A stretch of 48,360 nt of DNA from Gemmatimonadota bacterium (lineage in GTDB: Bacteria; Gemmatimonadota; Gemmatimonadetes; Palauibacterales; Palauibacteraceae): the NCBI GenBank assembly GCA_029262175.1, contig JAJCZV010000038.1, positions 1 to 48,360 on the forward strand, written 5' to 3'. The notes below the pieces were generated by a model. The model was not told where the DNA came from and searched no databases. It saw only the letters and a program-made list of their open reading frames with translations. Position numbers and translations under genes: made by a program. Below, piece by piece: positions 18,201 to 24,342 of the stretch. How positions within the stretch are numbered: position 1 is the first letter of the stretch; each line of letters opens with the position of its first letter.

Positions 18201-18510
18201 AAACGACCATGCTCGCCGCGAAGAACAACGCGACGCCTGGGATGAGGCGACGCCAGGGTACGCGGTCGGCCAGCCGATTGAACACCGGCGCGAACAGGAC
18301 GACGATCGCGCTGACGAAATAGACCTGATAAAAGTCGCCCGGCTCCAGGCCATCGAGCGCTATGGCGTCTCGGATCGGACGGAGCACGCCAACGACGAAG
18401 ATGACCGTAAAGCCCAGCGCCATCATCGCGAGGAGCTTCCCGCTGTCTCCTCGACCTTTTAACGCGGCGAACGCCCCCACCTTGGGAGCGGCCGCGCCCG
18501 CCTCAGCCAC
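15295..18510 (-). CDS. ATP/ADP translocase-like transporter fused to HEAT repeats and a cyclic-nucleotide-binding domain
   Basis: This 1071-residue protein has three parts. About residues 25-435 form a 12-helix Npt1/TLC-type nucleotide transporter: FVVGVLRPIRDAIAL near the start and FRYSAERTGREILYVPVP and KLKAKAYVDV later are family-like. About 490-800 is a run of HEAT-type alpha-helical repeats (for example PEIRREALNALARLPA and RAVREAAVRTLASASPE). About 935-1060 is a Crp-type cyclic-nucleotide-binding fold (LFASIAKVQHVEADHVLIAKGEPTPA, then GTVAMGG). True ATP/ADP exchange belongs to parasites and plastids; the free-living HEAT-fused relatives have no proven substrate. The cNMP-like domain may gate or sense. 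The protein is not adjacent to nucleotide genes. Confidence 0.85.
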   Translation of the reverse strand: MAEAGAAAPKVGAFAALKGRGDSGKLLAMMALGFTVIFVVGVLRPIRDAIALDGLEPGDFYQVYFVSAIVVLFAPVFNRLADRVPWRRLIPGVALFFAASMVVFRIAYQPGVPAFGLAFYGWYDLMVAALVTQFFMATQVFYNARDAKRAYPLVIAAGSLGAAVGGGITAFFATRLGTPNLLLVAAAAIVVFAVGIAMVWAREAPEQERSRDQIDDDPGSKGELRRIFSNPQVRLIAVTVLLTVLVKQFIDYEYKTLTREVFTDLDALSGFLGLVDAATQWLPIIVLLALRPVLRRWGAGAAVLIFPIAMVLATGAMAASLTLAVAVIARTSEKTFRYSAERTGREILYVPVPEDIKLKAKAYVDVGVEKGLGKVLSGVLLAIPAVAMGSFAVRDRLVVVALVGVGLAGLLLIAFLRVRGQYVTSLARSFEGRTASFGSTFVSLSESGALGFARDALKGGEPLKVAFTLDLLDDASVDDLDQLAPELHQLAHHDAPEIRREALNALARLPAKVDEPEVRKRLDDADRAVREAAVRTLASASPEPLDFFEDLLESERPAVRSAALAGLRTVVAPADAERLARPHFDRLSGTMKKGPDAAVAIELATTAGLVGGHPDKTEILRSLMADSDPIAASAAVLSAGRTGDPGFLPDLIGALGTSKTRSAARAALAERGEEAVGPLIACLNDPTTDGWIRKGVAAALGDIAVPATVHALIASYLLPETEQALDDQALLSLHHLRASGVDLEFPESRVLEVVDREVAAMDRYGRAAGAARRGPETRSRPLLVRALDDARESRRLSAFRWMGLIHPQYGMQRSQLVLKHGGDRQKANALEWIESTVGHSVFQRLSRLLEPTAGPEPEPVAAEGEGLRPLWDDEDVWIARCALWSSFEADPDGFGAQLTEFAPHDPALGETAARLAAHATSGGSGALGSRNESEEMDLIEKVFLLQNVDLLAGVRSQQLALFASIAKVQHVEADHVLIAKGEPTPAMYVVIQGTVAMGGLDQTMTVTAGQAFGTWALIDDQPSLVEARAVEDTRVLRVLQVDFRDLLVDHPELGLDLLQGLARRVRGLATA

Positions 18511-18518
18511 CGGCTGGG

Positions 18519-18947
18519 CTAGTCAGGCTTGGGGAGAACCCCGTACAGGCTGTTCCTCTGCTGCGGACATAGGACGGGGAACGTCGAGTTGTAGCGGTTC
18601 CTGGCAAGACCGGCGACCTGGAGCCGCAGCCCCATCTCCTCAAAGGCGAAATCGAACGCTTCCTCATCGGTCGCCAGATAATATTCCGCAAGATTCCACT
18701 GGTCCCCCCAGATGCGTTTCAAGATCTGATAGTCGAGTAACAGCCCCTCTTCAATCAACTCCTCTGCGATCGTCCCCCAGGTCTCGGCCAGGACTGCGGC
18801 GGCCGTGTCCACCGTGGCGGTCGGGCAGGTAAACTCCCGCAAGGTCAGTACACCCGGGGCTTCTCGAACCGCCGTGGCCCGCTGCGCCTCGAGGCCGGTC
18901 GCCGCGCTCAGCGCGAGCACCGCGAATGCAATCGAACGCTTGGTCAT
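18519..18947 (-). CDS. Small secreted protein of unknown function
   Basis: The ATG at 18947, preceded by GGGAGAAG, gives 142 residues. A signal peptide is clear (TKRSIAFAVLALSAATGLEAQ). The mature part is acidic and rich in alanine, leucine and glutamate (TWGTIAEELIEEGLLLDYQIL, EEAFDFAFEEM) and has two cysteines, near residues 40 and 125, that may form a disulphide. I recognise no domain. It lies 8 bases before the start of the transporter fusion and may be its operon leader. Confidence 0.7.
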   Translation of the reverse strand: MTKRSIAFAVLALSAATGLEAQRATAVREAPGVLTLREFTCPTATVDTAAAVLAETWGTIAEELIEEGLLLDYQILKRIWGDQWNLAEYYLATDEEAFDFAFEEMGLRLQVAGLARNRYNSTFPVLCPQQRNSLYGVLPKPD

Positions 18948-19020
18948 CTCTTCTCCCGTGCTAGGAACGCGAGGGAATCTACGGAAAAGCACCAGCAACG
19001 AGTAGCGGGCATGTGAGTCC

Positions 19021-19044
19021 AAAAAAAACCGGCCGCAAGGTCCG
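19021..19044 (-). terminator. Intrinsic terminator on the minus strand
   Basis: On the minus strand CGG-A-CC pairs with GG-CCG across a TTGC loop, with a single bulged A, and is followed by G and eight T. The T-tract is the best in the window. No gene ends just before it on the minus strand, so it either stops read-through from the gene that ends at 19566 or ends a small RNA. Confidence 0.55.
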
Positions 19045-19070
19045 CTGAGAGCGAAACCGAACGACCGGCC

Positions 19071-19095
19071 TTAGCGGCTGGGAGGTAGCCGCTAA
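19071..19095. repeat. Perfect 9-bp inverted repeat
   Basis: TTAGCGGCT and AGCCGCTAA flank a 7-base loop. The match is perfect and symmetric, and it is followed on the plus strand by TTTCCC. It lies 27 bases to the right of the minus-strand terminator, which suggests that it is an internal stem of an RNA, or an operator. Confidence 0.55.
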
Positions 19096-19389
19096 TTTCC
19101 CGGGCGCGTTAAAGCACCGTAGGGACAGCGTTTATAAGCAACCCGCGTACCACCGCGGCGTCCGCGCACCGAGGTCTCAAGAACACGCGTATCGCAAGTG
19201 CTTTGGCTGTAACGAGTTACGGCTTTCGCTTTCGAACATCTCATTAACTAGTTATGGGAGAAAGAGTTACGCGATCTCGGGTCCAGACTTGGGCGGATCT
19301 GGTGCGGCGGCGCGTCAGATTTTGGTGTACGAACGCGACGCGGCGCCGGGGGGTGGTCTCGGCCCCTGCCGGGCTTATCTTTCGCGCTT

Positions 19390-19463
19390 CGGGGCGTAGC
19401 GCAGTCCGGTAGCGCACCTGCTTTGGGAGCAGGGGGTCGCCGGTTCGAATCCGGCCGCCCCGA
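19390..19463 (+). tRNA. tRNA-Pro (TGG anticodon)
   Basis: The cloverleaf is complete. The acceptor stem CGGGGCG pairs with CGCCCCG, the D-arm reads TAGCGCAGTCCGGTAGCGC, and the anticodon stem CCTGC/GCAGG closes the loop TTTGGGA with anticodon TGG. The T-arm has GGTTCGAATCC and the discriminator is A. The 3' CCA is not encoded. Confidence 0.96.
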
Positions 19464-19518
19464 TTGGCCTGTTGAGGTAGGGCGGCCGCGGTGGGCCGCC
19501 TCGAGGCGACGCGGGTCC

Positions 19519-19554
19519 GCCGGCCGCGGTGGGATGAACACCGGGGCCGGCTTT
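19519..19554 (+). terminator. Hairpin terminator after tRNA-Pro
   Basis: GCCGGCC and CGGTG pair with CACCG and GGCCGGC around a 7-base loop, with one G-G mismatch, and the stem is followed by TTT. It lies 55 bases past the tRNA. A second, smaller hairpin with 7-bp arms (GGCGGCC and GGCCGCC) occupies 19481-19500, and the two share the duplicated 12-base word GGCCGCGGTGGG. Confidence 0.5.
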
Positions 19555-19565
19555 CCTACAGTCGC

Positions 19566-20132
19566 TTACTTCGCTTCGAGCACCTGCGTGATGAAGCGAG
19601 CGACTTCGTTGCGAACCAACTCGGCGTTGATGTTCCCGGTCAGGTGCGAACGGGCGGGCATCTCCACCGCGCCGCCTTTGCGGTGGACCATGGCGGTGCT
19701 GGCGACGCGATCCGGGAACAGACAGCGGAACGTGAGTTCCGAAGCAGGCCCTCCCTGGGCCCCCGTCGGTCGGGCGCGAAAGAGGCACGACACGGCGGGC
19801 TGCGCCTGGATATCGATCCGCTCTTCCACGGTCCAGTGGTGCCCGCGCGCCAGGACCTCTTGGCCGATCGCGTCGAGGGTGGGCTCGATAATCTCGTCGA
19901 GGAGCTTCTCGGCCCGGACGCGGAATTGGGCGCGCTCTTCCTCGAGGGCCCCCTGTTGAAGCGCTTCCTCGTCGGCCTTCCGGTCGTATGTATCCAAGAT
20001 CTCGGTGATCGCCGTACCCACCGCATCTCGAGTGCCGCCGGCGCCATTGGCCGCCGCCGTGTCTTCGGTCGCGGTATTCGAGCCCCCGCGCCAGCGACGG
20101 CTGCTATCGAAGCCGAATCGCCATTGAATCAT
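19566..20132 (-). CDS. Orphan protein with a helical, charged centre
   Basis: The ATG at 20132 (GGAGG eight bases upstream) gives 188 residues, with a basic, arginine-rich N-terminal 25 residues and no signal peptide or membrane segment. The centre (about residues 40-100) is rich in Glu, Gln, Arg and Ala (EEALQQGALEEERAQFRVRAEKLLDEIIEP), as in a long helix, and is followed by a mixed domain containing FRARPTGAQGGPASELTFRC and ending in VRNEVARFITQVLEAK. The frame reads clearly as protein (balanced composition, no repeats), but I recognise no family. It is 261 bases from rdgB and apparently has its own promoter. Confidence 0.55.
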   Translation of the reverse strand: MIQWRFGFDSSRRWRGGSNTATEDTAAANGAGGTRDAVGTAITEILDTYDRKADEEALQQGALEEERAQFRVRAEKLLDEIIEPTLDAIGQEVLARGHHWTVEERIDIQAQPAVSCLFRARPTGAQGGPASELTFRCLFPDRVASTAMVHRKGGAVEMPARSHLTGNINAELVRNEVARFITQVLEAK

Positions 20133-20393
20133 CCCAAACCGCCTCCGTCCGTCGTCTAACCGCCGGGGTGGTAAGGGTCCCAGCGGATTTTCGCCCACAT
20201 TCACACCCCCCGGGAAGCAACTCGTGTGCCCGATTGGCACGGGCAGCGCGCGAAAACGCAGGGCGTGCTCTATGTCGCGAATAGATGGCGCCTTGGGGAA
20301 TTCGGGACGCCACGGGGACCCCGGCGAGGGGCTTATCGGGAGGCGGGGCGAGTGCGGCGGCGGCCCGTCGCCCCTGGCGCGGAAGCGCCGCGG

Positions 20394-21029
20394 TCACCGA
20401 CCGCCGATCACGTGCTCCTCGAGCCACGGCCGCGCTCGCTGGAGCGCTCGCGCGCGATGGCTCAAGCTCATTTTGGCGGTCTCGGGGAGTTCAGCGAAGG
20501 TCTCGTCCCCCTCGCCGACCAAAAAGAGTGGATCGTAGCCGAAGCCGTTTGAGCCCCGCGGCGCCTCGGCGATGCGTCCTTCGACCAGGTCCTCGACGCC
20601 CGCGTGCTGAAGGTCGTCCGACAGGGCGATGGCGCAGCGATACTGAGCCCTGCGCTTGCTCGGCTCGACTCCCTGGAGCTTTTCGAGGAGCCAGCGATTG
20701 TTCGCCTCGGTCCGGCCCCATCGCCGAACGTGGTCCTCGGGGGCGAATCTTTTGGTCCGCACGCCAGGGCCCCCACCCAAGGCGTCCACACAGAGGCCAG
20801 AATCGTCGGCGAGCACGGGGATGTTGGACCGCCCGTGAAAATACTTCGCTTTGGACATGGCGTTGAGCGCAAACGTATCGAACGGCTCCAGGTCGTCTTC
20901 TTCGGGGAGCTCGGCGAGACCGAGATCCGCGGGGCTCAAGAAGTGGATCGGCAGGTCGGCCAGCACGTCTCGGATCTCTTCCAGTTTGTGGACACTACGC
21001 GTCGCGACCAAAACCGGGGGCGAACTCAC
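20394..21029 (-). CDS. rdgB: Non-canonical purine NTP pyrophosphatase (RdgB/HAM1)
   Basis: The enzyme hydrolyses dITP, ITP and XTP to monophosphates and pyrophosphate, keeping hypoxanthine and xanthine out of DNA and RNA. The 211 residues cover the full HAM1 domain: VLVATRSVHKLEEI at the N-terminus, ALNAMSKAKYF, PVLADDSGLCVDALGG with the metal-binding acids, RGSNGFGYDPLF, FAELPETAKMSLSHRARA at the C-terminus. It starts with a GTG at 21029 that touches the stop of the upstream membrane protein gene. It is the last gene of the oxidase operon. Confidence 0.95.
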   Translation of the reverse strand: MSSPPVLVATRSVHKLEEIRDVLADLPIHFLSPADLGLAELPEEDDLEPFDTFALNAMSKAKYFHGRSNIPVLADDSGLCVDALGGGPGVRTKRFAPEDHVRRWGRTEANNRWLLEKLQGVEPSKRRAQYRCAIALSDDLQHAGVEDLVEGRIAEAPRGSNGFGYDPLFLVGEGDETFAELPETAKMSLSHRARALQRARPWLEEHVIGGR

Positions 21030-21988
21030 TACGCTTTTTCAGCCCACACCGCATCGGAGGTCAAGCGGTCCTTGAGTTCCGGGTGCGTCTTCCACATATA
21101 CGCGCCCATCGCGAACGCGGCCAAGATGTTGCCGACGAGGATCGCCCACCACGCCAGTTCATTGAGAACCCAACGGCCGAGGACGGCGACCATGGCGATG
21201 AAGAACACCTCGAAGACCACGAACAGAATCAACACGCCAAACACGAGCGGCGGAAACTTGGCGACCTGCTCCGTGAGACCCGACAAGACCACGCCGAACA
21301 GAACGAAGAAAGCGAAATGGGCCAGCGTGTACCCCAAAACCGGTCCCACCGCGAGCTCGACATCGGCCGGCCCGGTACCGCCATAGAAAAGAACGCTCGC
21401 CAACGCCGCCGGCGTATAGAGCGGCTCTCGGAGGACGGAATCGATGAGGAGAAACCATGCGGCAACGATCACCGCGCCGATGAGACCGGCGTAGATACCG
21501 TGGCGGGTCGTCTCGTGCGTCTTGAGAAAGTTCATGACGCCGACCACGCCGGGCTCCGTGCTCACCCAATGCAGGTGGGTAAACATCACGACGCCTGCGA
21601 GCACGTTGCCGAAGAACACCGCCGGCCAGCCGGGAGCTGAAAGGACGAGTTCGTCCGGCGCGCGGATCAGACCCAGATAGAAGACGAACGAGCAGGTGAA
21701 CAGACCGTACGCGGCACCGATAAAGACGTTGCGCGGAAGTCCGACCCACTGAACCAACGCCGCAGCCAACATCCCGAGGCCGCCCCAGGCAAGAAAGTGA
21801 ATGATCGTGAAGCCGATGATGACGCCGGCGGTCGGTTCCACCGCAGCCCGGTTTACGATCGCACCCCAGAGAAATGCGGGCGTCCGAAGCGGCGTACCTT
21901 GGCCCAGGTCGTAGAAATAAAAGAGCACGGCCAGGACGAACCCGGCCAGTAACCCGGCGACAAGCCCGTGGCGGATTCGTCGGGACAT
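21029..21988 (-). CDS. Membrane protein of two similar halves
   Basis: With the ATG at 21988 the protein has 319 residues and about eight transmembrane helices. Its two halves resemble each other: VAGLLAGFVLAVLFYFYD with LRTPAFL in the first matches YAGLIGAVIVAAWFLLID with LYTPAAL in the second; IIGFTIIHFLAWGGLGMLAA matches VLGYTLAHFAFFVLFGVVLS. It appears to be an internal gene duplication. No catalytic motif is obvious. Histidines recur in the helices (HFLAW, HFAFF, FTHLHW). It lies between ctaB and rdgB, close to a small membrane protein gene (2-base gap), which suggests a part in the oxidase. Confidence 0.7.
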   Translation of the reverse strand: MSRRIRHGLVAGLLAGFVLAVLFYFYDLGQGTPLRTPAFLWGAIVNRAAVEPTAGVIIGFTIIHFLAWGGLGMLAAALVQWVGLPRNVFIGAAYGLFTCSFVFYLGLIRAPDELVLSAPGWPAVFFGNVLAGVVMFTHLHWVSTEPGVVGVMNFLKTHETTRHGIYAGLIGAVIVAAWFLLIDSVLREPLYTPAALASVLFYGGTGPADVELAVGPVLGYTLAHFAFFVLFGVVLSGLTEQVAKFPPLVFGVLILFVVFEVFFIAMVAVLGRWVLNELAWWAILVGNILAAFAMGAYMWKTHPELKDRLTSDAVWAEKA

Positions 21989-21990
21989 CT

Positions 21991-22251
21991 TCACGCCAGA
22001 CTGCCCGTGTCCTCGGTGGGTTGGGCTGCCTCCCACGACTGCTGCTCCCGCAGCGCCCGTTCGACTTCTTGTTCGCGCTGCTTCTTGCGCGCACGGAAGA
22101 TTCCGCCGCCGACGACAAAAAGAAGGAGGTAGGGCATACCCGCCATGAGGATGAATCCGAGCATGAATCCGGTTTGCTCATCGGGCGTGTGCTGCAACAG
22201 CGACGCGGCGGAACTGGTTGTGAGCACGGCAAGCGTGAAGGGCGTCAGCAT
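21991..22251 (-). CDS. Small membrane protein in the oxidase cluster
   Basis: The protein has 86 residues. A probable N-terminal hydrophobic segment (LTPFTLAVLTTSSAAS) and a second helix (GFILMAGMPYLLLFVVGGGIF) are followed by a basic, charged tail (RARKKQREQEVERALREQQ). It sits 4 bases after ctaB and 2 bases before the duplicated membrane protein gene. I do not recognise a family; assembly factors of cytochrome oxidases are often this small. The assignment rests on position and composition. Confidence 0.55.
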   Translation of the reverse strand: MLTPFTLAVLTTSSAASLLQHTPDEQTGFMLGFILMAGMPYLLLFVVGGGIFRARKKQREQEVERALREQQSWEAAQPTEDTGSLA

Positions 22252-22255
22252 GTAT

Positions 22256-23206
22256 TCAGACCTTGTCCAGCGCCAAGACCAACAGCAACAACGGAAGATA
22301 CAGGATCGAGTACTTGAAGAGTGCTCGAGCTCTCTCCGCCGAAGCTTCTCGGCTGAACTTGCCCGCGGCCCACAAGAACCCGAGGCCGAGGCCGAGCGCC
22401 GCTACAAAATACACCACGCCAGTCAGTCCCAGGATCGTGGGAAGCAGACTCACGGGGAGCAGTGCCAGCGTGTAGGTCAGCGCCTGGTGCCGGGTCTGAA
22501 ACCCATCTCTGTCGCCGACGGTGAGCATCCGCAGTCCTGCCGCCCGGTAGTCCTCGCGGAGATTCCACGCGAGCGCGAGAAAATGCGGTAGCTGCCACAG
22601 AAACAGAATACCGAAAAGCGCCCAGCCACCAGGGCCCAGGCTACCGCTCGCCGCCGTCCAGCCGCCCAGGATCGGCAAAGCGCCCGGCACGGCGCCGATG
22701 ACCGTCGAGAAGGAGTGCACACGCTTTAGCGGTGTGTAGATAAAGTCGTAGGAGACGAAGGTCGCGGCCGCCAAACCGGCGGTCAGCAGGTTGGTGGTGA
22801 GAGCGAGGTAGGCGATCCCGAGCGCCGCAAGGACGCCCGAAAAGATCGCGGCCGGCAACGGGGCGATGCGCCCCGTTGGAACCGGGCGATTGCGGGTCCG
22901 CACCATCAACGCATCCACGTCGCGTTCCAGGACTTGGTTCAGCGCACTCGTACCCGCCGCGACGAGCGCCGTCCCGATCAGTGCGTTGAGGAACAGCCAC
23001 CCGGCGAATGCGCCGGTCCCTCCGAGGAAGAAGCCGGCCGCCGTCGTGCACAGGACCAGTAGGGTGATGCGCGGCTTGGTGAGATCGTAATAATCTCTTA
23101 GCCCGCGCGCCTCGCTCGAAGGCGAGGCTACAGCAGAGACGCGTTCGACGCCGGATCCACTCCCAAGAGCGGCCTCTCGGCCCATTACAGCGCTATCGGT
23201 TTTCAC
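22256..23206 (-). CDS. ctaB: Protoheme IX farnesyltransferase (heme O synthase)
   Basis: The enzyme adds a farnesyl group to heme b, giving heme O, the precursor of the heme A or O of terminal oxidases. Of the 316 residues, the first prenyl-binding motif is ALNQVLERDVDALMVRT (the N..xD..xD..M.RT pattern), followed by NRPVPTGRI. A second conserved stretch, SYDFIYTPLKRVHSFSTVIG, lies midway. The protein has about eight or nine membrane helices (YDLTKPRITLLVLCTTAAGFF opens the first). It starts with GTG at 23206. Its place beside the aa3-type oxidase genes fits. Confidence 0.94.
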   Translation of the reverse strand: MKTDSAVMGREAALGSGSGVERVSAVASPSSEARGLRDYYDLTKPRITLLVLCTTAAGFFLGGTGAFAGWLFLNALIGTALVAAGTSALNQVLERDVDALMVRTRNRPVPTGRIAPLPAAIFSGVLAALGIAYLALTTNLLTAGLAAATFVSYDFIYTPLKRVHSFSTVIGAVPGALPILGGWTAASGSLGPGGWALFGILFLWQLPHFLALAWNLREDYRAAGLRMLTVGDRDGFQTRHQALTYTLALLPVSLLPTILGLTGVVYFVAALGLGLGFLWAAGKFSREASAERARALFKYSILYLPLLLLVLALDKV

Positions 23207-23216
23207 TTGAGCCTAC

Positions 23217-23525
23217 TTACACGTACTCCATCATGATCACGATAATCATGATGGCCACCGCCGGAAGCGGTGCCACAACGAGGATTCGTAGCCGCTTGGG
23301 TTCCCACTTCAAATGCATGTAGTACAACGCCACGAGAAGGGCCTTCCACACGGCCATGATCAACAGCGACGTGACGATGATCCACTTGGGAATGCCGAGA
23401 AAGGCGACGCCCACTTCAGCGAGCGTCAGGACGAGAAGATATACCCAAATGAGCATGTATTTGGGTGCTTCATGTCCGTGCCCGGCATCTCCCGCTTCGG
23501 CCGAATGGCTTCCAGCTTCACTCAT
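23217..23525 (-). CDS. Cytochrome c oxidase subunit IV
   Basis: This 102-residue protein starts with a His-rich cytosolic segment (HGHEAPKY) followed by three hydrophobic helices: YMLIWVYLLVLTLAEVG, WIIVTSLLIMAVWKALLVAL with YYMHLKWEPKRLR, and LVVAPLPAVAIMIIVIMM. It matches the COX4_pro family, usually found as the last structural gene of bacterial caa3/aa3-type oxidases. It lies 170 bases downstream of subunit III. Confidence 0.85.
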   Translation of the reverse strand: MSEAGSHSAEAGDAGHGHEAPKYMLIWVYLLVLTLAEVGVAFLGIPKWIIVTSLLIMAVWKALLVALYYMHLKWEPKRLRILVVAPLPAVAIMIIVIMMEYV

Positions 23526-23694
23526 TTACCCACTCCGTCCAAAGAACGTCCAGAAGCCATCGTCGCTCGGCAAGGGCCGGGAGAAATGGCGCAGGTCAAG
23601 GCGCGCGAGGAGCGACAGCCGAGTCGTACTCCGCGTACGCCGCAGGCTGGCGAGACGAGTGTAACGCAGAGATGCGTCATTTATCGCGGCCCGT

Positions 23695-24309
23695 TCAGAT
23701 CAGGTAGACGATGGTGAACAAGATAATCCAGACCAGATCCACAAAGTGCCAGTATAGCCCGAGCACCTCTAGTCCATGGGTGTTTTTGGGACCCCATTCA
23801 CCGGCAAGCGAACGCTTGAACGCCCACCCCAGGCATACCACGCCAAGAAAGACGTGGAAACCATGGAAGCCCGTCATCGTAAAGAACGTGGCCCCATACA
23901 GGCCAGCCTGCGGCGTGAAACCGTGACTCCCCTGCCACTCTCCGTGGAGTATGAGTTCCGTGTATTCGTACGCCTGGATCCCGAGGAACATCGCACCCAT
24001 CAGAAAGGTCAGGAATAGATACAGCTTGATCCCCTTCTGATCGTCGGCCTCCGCCGCCGCGAACGCTTTCACCATCGTCACCGAACTACAGATGAGGATG
24101 AAGGTGTTCACCGCGGTTACCGGGACGTTCAGGACCTCACCCGGCTGCCCCCACGAATCGGACGCGCCAAAGCGGAGGATCACGTAGGACCCGATCAATC
24201 CGGCAAAGAACATCACCTCCGAACACAGAAACACCCACATACCCACTTTTTGGGTGTAGACATCGAGTCCCCGCTCGGGGGCCCGGGCTGCGGCCGCGGC
24301 GTGCGCCAT
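23695..24309 (-). CDS. ctaE: Cytochrome c oxidase subunit III
   Basis: The 204 residues form five helices, as in the short subunit III of SoxB- and caa3-type oxidases rather than the seven of mitochondria. Family residues are visible: KVGMWVFLCSEVMFFAGLIG in helix 1 with the conserved glutamate, and GFHGFHVFLGVVCLGWAFKR and YWHFVDLVWIILFT near the end (His and Asp of the helix VI-VII region). The next gene upstream, ctaD, is 33 bases away. Confidence 0.93.
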   Translation of the reverse strand: MAHAAAAARAPERGLDVYTQKVGMWVFLCSEVMFFAGLIGSYVILRFGASDSWGQPGEVLNVPVTAVNTFILICSSVTMVKAFAAAEADDQKGIKLYLFLTFLMGAMFLGIQAYEYTELILHGEWQGSHGFTPQAGLYGATFFTMTGFHGFHVFLGVVCLGWAFKRSLAGEWGPKNTHGLEVLGLYWHFVDLVWIILFTIVYLI

Positions 24310-24342
24310 CTCGTCTGTTCCCTTCTCCGGTATCGTTAGTGT

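Larger units (their letters stand above)
18948..19389. other. Non-coding stretch with RNA-like structure
   Basis: No convincing gene is found in these 442 bases on either strand. The left end holds an 8-base A run (on the plus strand), a short hairpin and a 9-bp perfect inverted repeat (entries below). The segment from about 19021 to 19250 could code for a small minus-strand RNA. No match to tmRNA, RNase P RNA, SRP RNA or a common riboswitch was seen. Confidence 0.35.

Noticed and set aside
19220..19240. A short resemblance (GAGATGTTCG) to the 5' part of E. coli 6S RNA
   Set aside because: Only about ten bases match, and the rest of the segment lacks the paired halves and central bubble.
20133..20393. 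SRP RNA, 6S RNA or riboswitch in the gap between rdgB and the orphan gene
   Set aside because: I looked for the SRP GGAAG loop, 6S bulge motifs and the cobalamin- and TPP-riboswitch boxes and found none. The region contains only a GC-rich leader before the orphan gene.
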